DNA from: Macropodus opercularis
Lineage: Eukaryota; Chordata; Actinopteri; Anabantiformes; Osphronemidae
Direction of reading: 5' to 3'
DNA length: 64,000 nucleotides
Assembly: GCA_030770545.1 (NCBI GenBank)
Contig: CM061098.1
Span: 11,019,001-11,083,000, forward strand
Shown: in pieces, positions 32,771-44,257 of the stretch
Layout: every line of letters begins with the position of its first letter
Position numbering within the stretch: position 1 is the first letter of the stretch
The notes under the pieces: model-generated
Told to the model about the DNA's origin: nothing
Databases searched by the model: none
The model's input: the letters and a program-made list of their open reading frames with translations, nothing else
Translations under genes and position numbers: made by a program

Positions 32771-35700
32771 ATGAGCGAAAACTGCAACACGCTACCTGCA
32801 AAAGAGCAGGGCTCAGTGCAAACCCCTCCATCAGATGTTATTGAGCTAAATGTGGGCGGACAGGTGTATTACACTCGTTATGCCACTTTGACAAGCTTTC
32901 CGAGTTCCTTACTTGGGAAACTGTTTTCTAACAAGAAGGGGTCTTCAAATGACTTGTCCCGGGACCTTAGAGGACGCTATTTTATTGATAGAGATGGTTT
33001 TTTGTTTCGCTATGTATTGGATTACCTCAGAGACAAGCAAGTTGTCCTTCCTGAGCACTTTCCAGAGAGAGGAAGGCTAAAACGGGAGGCGGAATACTTT
33101 CAATTGCCGGAACTGGCCAAACTTTTAGCATCAGAAGAACCAAAACTACTTCCAGACGACTTGTACTGCAGTGATTTAGATGATGCGTCGCAGGGCAGCG
33201 ACCAGAGGTTTTACCACCCATACTGCTTGGACAGGAGGTACGGCTACATCACGGTCGCTTACAAAGGTGTTTGTGCTGCGGGAGGCAGAGAAAGTCAAAC
33301 TGAAGCCAAAGCCAAAAAAACACCGAGGATTTTCATCAGCAGCAGGATTGGTTTGGCGAAAGAGGTTTTTGGAGACGCCCTGAATGAGAACAGGGACACG
33401 GACAGACCACCGGATCGTTACACTTGCAGGTTTTACCTCAAGTTCAGGCATCTGGAGCGAGCGTTTGACATGCTGTCAGAGAGCGGCTTTCACATTGTGG
33501 CCTGCAATTCGTCTCTAACTGCGTCCTCCATTGGTCATTACGCAGATGACAGAGTCTGGTCCAATTACGCACAGTACATCTTCTACCGTGAGTGAAGGTT
33601 TATTATTACTACCTTGAGAAGTGATGTGAGTTAAACTCATGGCTTTGACTTTCAGATGCTTTGCAGACAACCGATAAGTTAGGCGCAAACAACGCCCAGT
33701 GGACACTTACAAGCAAGTGCCACACCCTCCCCCATCTTCTCACACCGCTATACAGAAACGGGCTGCTTTCGGCTGAAATACGTTTTTGCTATTAAGTAAA
33801 GGATATTGATTCCCGTAAGAAATCCATTTTAAGTCTATGTATAACGGTCTGGAGTCTAGCTGTCCTGCAGAGACCAGTGTATGTTTGCTCACACCACCAG
33901 GAGGCACGGTCGGGTTAGAGCACACCTTCCTCGAATCTTTGTGTCCCTTGCAGCGCCTTTAAACTTCTGTGTTAGGTCTGAGATACGCAAACTTGCCTAC
34001 GGGCCTCAAAAGGAGTTGAGTCACTCTGATGCCACACTTGAAGTACCCATGCGTCATGCGTAAACACGAGTTTGCCGCTCAGATTATGTCAGCCGATGGT
34101 TTATGAATAATATAGCACCAGTGGGCAGCAACATTTCACGTGGATTCTGCTGCGTGTTCCCACCGGCTTGGAATTAGAGGCTGTTAATCGGAAAATGCCT
34201 TAATTAGCTTCAGATATGGGTTATTCCTCTTTTTGCAGAGGGAGGCTGGGCCATATGGGCAATTACCAAGCACTTTGATATTGATTCTGAAATAGCTCCC
34301 TTTGGAAAAGCTGAAGAAAACCCAGTTGGTGGGTCATGGTTAGAGGGTGCAGCAGGGTGGGCAGTGGAAGACATGACATATGGTTTGCTAATGATTTGCC
34401 AATAGTGTTGTTAATACAAGCTAATTATAACAGTGAGCTCTGCCCTGGCTCATATTAAGATTCAACCACGTAAGATTTTCCTGAGTCATTCAACTTTTTA
34501 ATGCAAACATATGGTGTAGTTGTTTATCCCTTCCTCCATTAACAGACACGGCCCCGGGACAAAGACGCGGGACAGACAAGAGACGGTACAGCATGGAAGG
34601 ATAAAAGATGCAGAGTTAGGAGAGCACACAGAGGAGAGGAGAAGAGATGGAAGCAAGCTGAAAGGCAGTTGAGAGGAGGGAGAGAAGCAGATGGAGGAGA
34701 GAAAAGCTAAGCAGGATGGATAAGGGAGTAAAAGTTGCATGAGACCTGGCCATGGGGAGAAAGAAGTGAGGCATTAAAAAGAAGAGCCGGAGCGATGAGG
34801 AAAAATAGATGAAAGTATCAGAAAGGAAAGTTCACTGGGTCTGATGAAGCAGAGTTGAAAAAAAAAATGTGTGTGTTAAGACAGAAGAAAAGAGAGGTTT
34901 CATTAAAAGAGAGCAGACAAGGTGAGGCCGAAAGGAAAAGTGCATACACACACCCATATGGAATATTAGGCCGAGACAGAGGCCTAGGCGGGATGATGGA
35001 TAGACACATCAAAGGCAGACAGGCGTGAGAGCCCTTGCTTTACAGCAGCACGGCAGCCTGCATCCACTTTCAGAACTAATACTGTAACCTGATTCTGAAT
35101 GTGGGACACTGGCTGGCCTAGGGCAGGTAGTCCTAAACCAAGAATGCATGTAGACAAGCACACCTTAGGGGAGGCATGAAGCAGATGTGCTTTATTGCTG
35201 TTTGTTGTTTTCAGAAGAACACTTTATTGCTCCTTTTTGTTTTTTTACCCTTCTGCTGTCCAATCTCATATGGCGTGAATCAGGGGGACTGGGTTTGTGG
35301 AGAGTGTAAAAGAGCAAGTCAGTGAAGTAAACAAATTGAGAGACTTTCTTCCAGCCTGTCAGTTCCTTGGTGTCATCCGTTTTGGAAAATGTGTCAGTTT
35401 TCTACAGGCTCCACTGACTCAGTATTAGTGTGGCTTTCAGTTCACAGTGAAGATTGATCCTTTCACTGCTGAGGACCCTGTGTGTTATTAGTCAATGGAC
35501 TCACTCTCTCATTACGTTACGATACTTATCGCCACCCTGTCCTGCCCTGTGTGAGACGTCTTCACAGGCTAATGCCACTTTAAGTTAAATGGCTCTTTCA
35601 TCACGATGCCACAGAGTCTTGGCATTTATCACTAACAAGGGTCTTTACACCTGATACTAGTAATGAATAATCCACATTCATCCAAAGATAGAAGTCAAGA

Positions 35701-38700
35701 TAGAAATAAACATCAGAATTAACTAAATTATGCTTTATTTTTTCCACGAGAGCTTTAAAATCATCTAATTACGACAAACCTTTGGTGTCTTTCTTTCTTC
35801 TTGGGCTTTATATAGCTAATCCTCTCAGGTTATATGTCAAGAGAAATAGAGCTCATTTAATGGGATAAGCTCATTTGTTGTTTTTTTGATTGGCAGTGAC
35901 AGCGTTATGGATGTAGTGATAACATCCCAGTTGGCATTTGGGCCTGGTCTCCTCATTGCTAATTATCTCTGGGGAAAGATGAGAGTGCTGGCTAATTAAA
36001 AAGCAATCTGTGATCCCAAAATATTTCCTTCTCTCCAGTCAGCCACTGGAGATTCAATTTAGATACATGAATGCTGACCTATTTTAAATATGGTGCTTCT
36101 TAAAAGTCACGTTTTACAATAGGAAAATATTCTTTATGTCAGGCAGTACACAGGCATCGCCATCAACATGTTAAATAAGATAATAACCTCCTCCACATCA
36201 CATTGTCAGGGCAAATTATTATTGAACATTAGGTTTAATAACATCAGTCACCGTTTCATCGTTTCCCACCTGAAGGAGCAGTGGGAGTTTATTGTCAAAA
36301 TGAGACCAGTACAGTAAAGATGAAGAATGGTTACTCTCAGCCGCTGTGCTCGCTTAATGTAACTGTGCAGTCTTCATTTGGGTGGTGAATGAGGTGATGT
36401 GTGGCCGTAATGGCTCCTGAACAATGGCCACAAGGCAGCGGGAAGAGAGAGGGGAGAGTAATCAGTTGCTTGAGTTTAATGGAGGCAGAGACTGGGCCGT
36501 TCCCACAGAGGCTGGTTGGGGTCTGGGTGGATCTGCGGTGCCTGGAAGAGATGGATGGTGCACCCATGAATAACTCACCTAGATCTTAGAGAGCAACGGG
36601 GCAGAAAAATGGCCAGACATACAGTAAGTTGTGTGTGTGTGTGTGTGTGTGTGGGCACAGTTGCAGAACTTTATACACAGCCAGCAACACAACTATCGGT
36701 TCAGGCTGGCAATCCTGCTGACCTTGTGGGTGGGAGGGGGGCTTGGGTGCTTTATGGCGAATGCACCCATATAAGTTAATAAAGCTTGTCCTAAAGAGGA
36801 GAAATCTTTTCCATGCTTGTCATGCTTTGACTATCACCTATTTGACAGGATGAGCGACCGGAATGGTCGCTCTTCTTTCTACCAACCTCTTGAGGCATCA
36901 TTTAGGTGATGACAAGAGCTCTGCAAATACTCAGGACAGCTCATCTTGCTTCATCGCTGCTTGTGCAGAGGAAGGGTGTGCTGCTGGGTCAGGGGACAGG
37001 CCTGCAGGGAGAGGCCGATATAGACGTTTCAATCTGTCTTTGCTGCTTGTTCACCTCCCTGTCAGGGAGATGCTCAGCAGGCAGCCGCTCTCTGACTCTG
37101 GAAAGGGACAGTACTGACTTGCCGTTAACAATCAGCCAGCAAAGCTGTCACTCCCCTCATGGGAAGCGGATAATTTGGGCTGGGGCAGTGTATAAGAAAC
37201 CGTAAGAGACACTCAGTGTCCTTGAATTAGGTCACTTAAAGCTTGTTGGTTCTTCTTTCCCACCAGCTCCTTGTTATCGCCGCTGCTGGTGGTGGATGTG
37301 CAGATTTGAGATAATTAATACTGACAAATTCAAATTGATGCCGATATAACAGAAATTGTTATCTGGCAAAAAAAAAAGGCTGTATTTCACTATTGCACTT
37401 TTGGAAGACAAGGCTTCTTCCTATTGCAAGGACACGCTGGCCTAATTTGTGAGCTAAGCATGTAAACTGCCCTCTTCCTGGGGCAGTGGCAGGGAAAGAA
37501 ATATTTGAGTAATGGGATATAGAAGCTATAAAAGTGTGTCTAACAATGGAGCTTAACTCGCTCAGTGGCTGGATGAATATACATTTTCAACTTCTTTACC
37601 AGACTAACGACCAGATCTGATAATATCTATGCTTTCAGTCAACCTCTTTCTCTTTCTCAGAAACCATATTTGTGGTATATTTGTCTGACTGTGTCTCAGC
37701 CTCACAGGATTCCAGTGTGTTTGAAGAAATGCAGGACAGTAATGAAAGTGAATACAGCATATGTTTATTTCATAAACCTAGAAGTCAAGGTTTCTGAGTC
37801 AGGCAGCTTGGATGTGAAACGCTGCTCGGCTGTTCAAACCTTATTTTCATTTTTTTAGACTGAGGGCACCGTTCGCATCACTGCTTAGATTCACATTTGA
37901 AAGGCAGACAGCTCTGGGTCACTCCAGTCTGAATGTGAAATAAATTGCATTATGGCCTCCTGGTTATATTTAATAACAAGTGGAAATTGCTGAGTTGTGC
38001 GTCTTTCTTGTTTCCCTCCATTTATTTAGCTTCTTGACTCTCAATTCTCAGCATATTATAGTCATCGGACGTCTCTGAGATTATATCGTCAAGACGCGGG
38101 GCCGGTCTGCTGTTAAAGAAACAATCATCAGACTCCCTTAATGAGTCATTTTAGGAGCACAGAGAAAACAAACACACGGATGTCTGGCAAGAAACCCAGT
38201 GACATTTGAATAGCAGTTTGTCAGAGCTCCCTGCCTTCAGCCCCCTTCATGTCCTACTTCCCTGCCATTTAAAACCTTTGAAACATGTCATTTTAATCTG
38301 ATGTCCAGGCTGAAACCAAACTCAAACATCACTAATTCATTCAGAGGCGAACGGGGCTTTGAAGACCCCCTGTGGGGCACCTGTGTGTCTTTAAACAGAA
38401 CTCCTCTCCTCCCTGCGTGTTATTTATGGGAAGTGAAGACACAGCCCACGTCTGGTCTGAGGGCCGGTCCTTTGCTGTGGTTGCAATATGATCGCTTATA
38501 GAGGCTGTATGGAGAAAAACACACAGCAATCAATGGCTTCCCTGAAAAGATACTAAGTGTATTAAACACACAACACACACACACTTGTTTAAATGTCCCA
38601 GCTTCTGATTTGTAACTTCATAATGCAACTATTTATTTTTCAGCGTATGACACCTACAAGACTTTAAGCTAGTTATTGTATGATACGTAAAATCAACACT

Positions 38701-40595
38701 CTTATACAATTCATTCTCCTGCATGGTCCACACGTTTTATGATACTATTATTGGGTGTTGCCCCTGTGGACCATAGCATCCATCCATTTAGAAACAATGC
38801 TCAGCCTCGCCCCTCATGATCCTCCTCCCTAAAGCGCCTGCATCCATTTGCCTGGTGCTGCTCGTCTGGTGGACTGAGCTAGATTCGTTTTCTGTGGGGG
38901 GAAATTGGTGCACTGATTGGCCTCTTTACTCATGGATTAGCCATTAAAAAGCTGTTAGCGACTCTCTCGCTATCAGCCCAATGCAATCATCGCACCAGAG
39001 ATAAGGTCATTATTACAGTGTGTGCAGAGAGTTTAAAATGCCCCTTGAACTCTGTTCAGTACAAATTGGCGCAAGCAGTGGAAGTAGGTAATGGGCAAAT
39101 TATCGCTTCCTCTGAGATATCAATGATATGTAGTCTGTATCATCATACTGAAAAAGGCCATTAAGATGGTTTTAGAGACTGTGTGTATAACTTCATTTCT
39201 CTGAGACTTGTTTATATTTCAGCAGAGCATATTTCTACCTGTTAGTATACAATACCCACAACAAAGAGAACAAAGAGACCATAGTTCAGGCCTATATTTG
39301 GAAATGAAGGACGGCTACAGTGTTTACTGTCTTTACTTGAACACTTCACGAGCCAGCGGGCAGTACAATACAGTATTCCTAGCTCATAATTAGCAGCGTA
39401 GGAGGATGTGAGATGAGATAAGAAGTAGGCACAGGAGAAAAAAAACTACTAAAATATTCTGCTTGTACCAGATTTACTTTTTATCCAAACTTTCTGACAG
39501 GAGGTCAGGACACCTGCTGAGCTTCAAGTGCACCACTACTCACTGACCTGGTTCTGTTACCGCCCAAGATAGATCATTTCTGATTTTTTATTTTTTTTTG
39601 CAACAAAATCCTTTTTCTACCTTTTTGCCTAGAGAGCACATTCCAAGACCTGGCTGAATGTTCTGAAAACTGTAAATAATATACCACCTCCTTTGCAACC
39701 AAGTTACATCTAATAAGCATCTGCCAAGGCAAAGCAGATCGCTCTGGCTCTGAGACAAGCTTTTGCCTTGGGAAATGGAAAAGGTCTTTAAGAAAGCTGC
39801 ACTAAGCTCAGAGGTTCTCCTTATCAGAGGAAGCAATATGCGCAGCCCACCAGCTCTTTGAGATGCAGTAATTAAATGTCAAAACCAATAACTTACATGG
39901 CTAATTCCACGAAAACGCCAACACATGCTTGACTAATGTTACAAATTAATTTGTATGCGTTTGAAACGGCTGTGTAGGTATTTGTCAACATTTGCTTGAT
40001 CAGTACAACAGTTTCTCTTGATTAGTGCTGAAATCTATCACTATAAAGACACATTTACTATTAGGTGTGTATGTGAAGTGGGTTCTTGCTAAGCTTGTCT
40101 AAACAACTGACAAGTGTATGTTTGTGTGTCTGTGTTTGTCTAGGCGGCCCCTCCAGGTGGTCGTCCTCTCACTGTGACTGCTGCTGCAAGAGCCACAAAA
40201 GCGAGCGAGAGGGGGAGAGTGGTACTTCCTTCAACGACCTCTCCACTTCCTGTTCTGAGACCCAGTCCGAGGCCAGCTCCCCACAAGGAACCGTGATCTG
40301 TGGCCCCGTGAGACGGCAGGCCAACATCCAGACGCTGGACCGCCCGATGCCCAAAGCGCCGGTTCACATGCTGCAGCAGGCAGAGATGCGCCGAAAGACC
40401 GACATGCTCCGCGTCAGAACCTTCGGGGTGCGAGAACGAGAAGCTGCGAAGAGAAAAGGGAACAAGGAGAAGATGACTCCGGAGCAGGAGCTGGAGAAAT
40501 GTATCCAGGACTTCCAGCGCATCAGGATCCCCGATCGCTTTCCTGAGAGGAAGTACATGTGGCAATCAGAGCTCCTGAGCAAGTACCGTCTCTAA
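32771..40595 (+). CDS. kctd16: kctd16: GABA-B receptor auxiliary subunit, BTB/POZ protein
   Basis: Two coding exons, 32771-33587 and 40144-40595, joined through C|GTGAGT and tctag, encode 422 residues (human 428). The tetramerisation T1/BTB domain is near residues 20-125 (VIELNVGGQVYYTRYATLTS, RGRYFIDRDGFLFRYVLDYL, GRLKREAEYFQLPEL). An H1 domain follows (ERAFDMLSESGFHIVACNSS). Exon 2 supplies the serine-rich linker (HCDCCCKSHK, STSCSETQSEASSPQ) and the C-terminal H2 region ending WQSELLSKYRL. Family knowledge: KCTD8, 12 and 16 form pentamers on the GABA-B2 tail and set G-protein signalling kinetics; the H2 region is shared by KCTD8 and KCTD16 but not KCTD12. A longer frame opens at a TTG upstream, so the ATG at 32771 is used. 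Kctd8 is the alternative, but residues and neighbours favour kctd16. Confidence 0.96.
33588..40143 (+). other. kctd16: kctd16 intron 1 (6.6 kb)
   Basis: This long intron contains no coding exon that I can support. It has a purine-rich tract (about 34545-34960), a GT microsatellite, and AT-rich blocks full of TAAT-type homeodomain core motifs (about 34160-34460, 35920-36060, 38860-39090) that look like candidate enhancers. No transposon was recognised. Confidence 0.7.
36630..36653. repeat. (GT)n microsatellite in kctd16 intron
   Basis: About 12 perfect GT units, flanked by gtaagtt on the left and gggcac on the right. Confidence 0.95.
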
Positions 40596-41360
40596 ATATG
40601 AGCGTGAGGAGGAGAGCAGATGGTACTGGAGTATCACGTAAACATCAGCGAAGACTATTCAGCCACACAGGCGATAGACTGCACCCTCTAAGACACATAC
40701 TGTACTAGGAAAAAACGTCTATGGCCACTCTCCCGTGGGCATGACTAGCGGAGCACACACAGTACGAGGCAGCGAGCCGTTGATTTGTAAAGTATGCACA
40801 GTGTTGTGTGTGTGATATGCACATGTGTAAATCAGGTTCCTCCTGTCGGGGCTTAAATCACGAACCCTGTTCTCACCTCAGAGAGCTGGGAGCAGGTGTA
40901 GAGGTAACTATGTCACTAGGCGAAGCAACAAAGCAACCTCAGGGGCAGCATCATCTCTACTCATCAACTTATCACATAATGTATGTGCGATTGCCCACAG
41001 TAGCTGTTTTTTATTGGATGTACCCAGATGGTGCTGTGAGTTAGCAATGGATTACTATACTCCACTGATAACACAAATATAATAGTAAGCTTTGACAACA
41101 GCACTGCATGTCATTTCACCCTTAGCATTATTATGCAATATCAAACAAACCTTCGAGTGTTTTGTCGAATGGGTAACAATTGTAGGTCATGACTGAGGCT
41201 TAAATGAGGAAGCACTGCCTGTGTCTGTTTGCCATTGTAAAACTTTTGTCAAATGTCGTCACGTGTTGGATAGATGATGTGGTGTAGATAGAGTGTAATG
41301 CCAATGGATGTCGACCTAATCCTTGATTGTAAGTGTGCAAAAAAGCTAATAAATGGATTA
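40596..41360 (+). other. kctd16: kctd16 3' UTR with AATAAA at 41348-41353
   Basis: The sequence after the kctd16 stop is non-coding and reaches an AATAAA (agctaataaatgg) about 750 bases on. A second AATAAA near 41473 is an alternative end. The 151-residue open frame at 41568-42023 lies beyond this and resembles no known family. Confidence 0.55.
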
Positions 41361-44209
41361 GAGTTGGAAAGAATACCAGCGGACCTTCTTCTGACCCGAA
41401 CAGTGTGCGAATGCACTTGGGAGCATTTTCGGTGCAGTCATTTTCATTTTGCAGCTTCAGAAACTCCCCAGGAATAAACACAGCATCGCGTTGCCTCAGC
41501 CCACCTCTCACAAAATGATCTCTGTTTAAAAATCAAAATACATCCCAGCTTGTTGACATTTTAATGTGTGTGTCATCCTCTTGAGAGGATCCCAAATACA
41601 TGGGAAGAAAAGCATAGCTGTGCATCACAAGCACTATTTTTAGCAAACAGATTTCTGCAGCATTGGATCTGTAACCAGTGCGAGCGAGCTTTGGGGACTG
41701 TACTGCTGCAACCCCGAAAAACTGTGCGTGTGATGATAGATGAAGAACTGCCTCCCTCCTGGGACAGTGAGTGTCCTCTAACACAAGTTCAAAGGAAAAA
41801 AGCTTTGTTAGGGCTTAGTGATACATTTTGCTCTGTCTGCAGAAATACATATGACAATAGCCAGATTATAACCATAAGATGTATACTCCTACAATCCTGC
41901 TACGTCTGTCAGGGAATAAATCAAACGGAAAAGTATAATCCTGGTCAAAGGGACGTCAGCCTTCACCCATATGGCACAAACATTTCTATTAAGCTCAAAC
42001 ACTACACAGCACTTAAGACATGAATGAGCTACGGGCAACTCACAGAGCAACAAAGGCGGTTTTTATTCTTTAAACCCCAGCAGAGAATAAAACAGCGAAA
42101 AGCAGGAGAGGAACTATAACCTAATGAATTTGTCAGAGACACGGTGGCCATTCTTCCTCTCCTCTCTCTCTGCCCTCCACCCATTTCTTTTCCCACCAGC
42201 CTTCATCCTTCAATAGGAACATCTCTCAGTTTGAAATCCAACGCCTCTTTCTCCAGCCACTCAGAACCAGATCTGCTTCGGCTGGCGTTTCACCTCGCTC
42301 TTAGCGCGATCTGCATCCTAATACCCCGATGAAAAATCAATGAGTGGGTCTTTGCATGTAAGACTCTGACCTGGCCCCGTCCACGTGGTTTTGCCTGCCT
42401 TATCCCACAGAAGCACCTGAACACAGCTGTTGTCTCTCCACTTCCCCTACAGATCGATAGCCTCAGATCCTGGCCCGGTCTTTGCTGAGGGTCGATAACA
42501 ACATCCTCCTCTAGGATGCAGAGCAACATTAAATCCTCAATCAGAAAACATCTCTGTCACCGTTATCTGCTCTCAATTATCCAGCGGGGCTGCCTGCAGG
42601 CCTTGCATTTCCTACAACAGCCTTCTTCAGCTTGAGACAGCTCTGACAGCATGATAACAGCCTTTGTATTAGAAAATTACCCCGAAGCCTGTGTGGATTG
42701 AAGAGTTGAAGAACTGCCCTGCTTATCAGATATTAGGCGCCCAGACAAGGCTGTTATTCACACATGGAATAATAGCGGCATGATGTAAAACTGAGCAAAC
42801 AGGATTTGATTCCTTACTATGAATATAAGGATTAGACTCTGCATTATAGGCCCATTTGGAAGACACTGTAATTCGCTTTCACCGACGTTATAAATCCGGG
42901 GCTATATTGTTGCAACATGCAAGATGGAACTGTCGCGGCAGGCGCAGGCCAATTTCTGCCAAGCCTGACATCTGGAATAGAGAGATGAAATATGCAATTT
43001 ATCTCCTTCTTCTGAAAGAGACTCCTACTGGGAGAAGTCTTGCCTTCAGCACATTTCCATAATTATCATGTTTTCTGCTTGCTCATCTAATTTTAGATGA
43101 TTGACATGTCAGAGTTTTATAAACACTGTGTAAGTGCATGGGAAAGTGTCTGACTTACTGAGGAACTGAAGACGTTCACATCTTTGTTGTTTGCATGTTT
43201 GTACATGGCGAACACAAGACAATTCTAGGCTGAGATGAACTCTGTAGTATAATGCACACTCATGGTAAAAGACGTATGATGTGACCTTTAGCTCACTGAA
43301 CATCTCTTGCACAAAAGAGCCCTATGAGTGAAAAAACATTTCTATTCTTGTGCATCAAGTCAGGGCCCAGATTTCTTGTAATTGTTGCGACTTAGTGGTG
43401 AGAAATATGTGTTTCATAGACTTTTTTATCAATATTAAAAGGGCTGATTTGCCTTTTTCAAGCCACTTTGTCCCCTAAGCTGTATATTAAACAGACTCTT
43501 CGCTCTGTCGTGAGGAACCTGCTGGGACATTGTTAGAGGAATGGGAACCAATTTACAGATGTACAGAGCATCTGAGGTCTGACGCTGGCCTGATTCTGCT
43601 CTGCTCAATGTGTGGAAATACCCGTGGAACATATTAAATATGCATACTGGGAAGGACATAATATATAATAAAATATAGTGGCATTATGTATGGAGCATTA
43701 TGCAACATATGTTTGGCCTTTACACCCTTAAACTGTGAGCACTGGTAAACTTTAATACACTTCACTCCTCTACTTTAAAGCCTTTGCAAGAAGTAAATGA
43801 ATATTAAAAATTCCACATTTCCTAAGTAAACAGTTTTATTAGGCCTGGTTTTGAGGCATCCCAAGAAAACAAAGATGAATACCTGTAGGTTTTTAGTGTT
43901 TAAAATTGCTCCGTCATGTACAGAGTAACCTGTGTAGTCTGACGCAACACTGCTGTGACGAATCCATCTGATAACACTTAGCTTTTTGTAACGGTTGTGA
44001 AGCGATGTTGATTAAACATTATAATTATTTCAGTGGCTGCTGTTTGTGCTGCTGTTGGATTATGTTGTGTCGTTCTGAAGGCTATTTTTTAGCATTTTTC
44101 TATCCCACTTATACAACAATAGGAACAAAACAATATAATGAAAGTTCTCGTAGACGTGGCACCAATTTTTTAAAATTTACATTTCACTTCCCTCAATTTA
44201 ACAGTAGCG

Positions 44210-44210
<1 letters not shown>

Positions 44211-44253
<43 letters not shown>

Positions 44254-44257
44254 CACC
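44211..44257. repeat. (CA)n microsatellite
   Basis: About 22 CA units with two CG interruptions near the ends. A shorter CA run follows at 44395-44408. A 195-residue open frame reading through it as Thr-His repeats is an artefact. Confidence 0.95.

Noticed and set aside
40140..40565. 141-codon minus-strand frame
   Set aside because: Antisense shadow of kctd16 exon 2.
41568..42023. 151-codon + frame after kctd16, with CxxC pairs
   Set aside because: The cysteine pairs (CNQC, CSVC) briefly suggested a zinc finger, but the spacing fits no known finger and the frame has no context.
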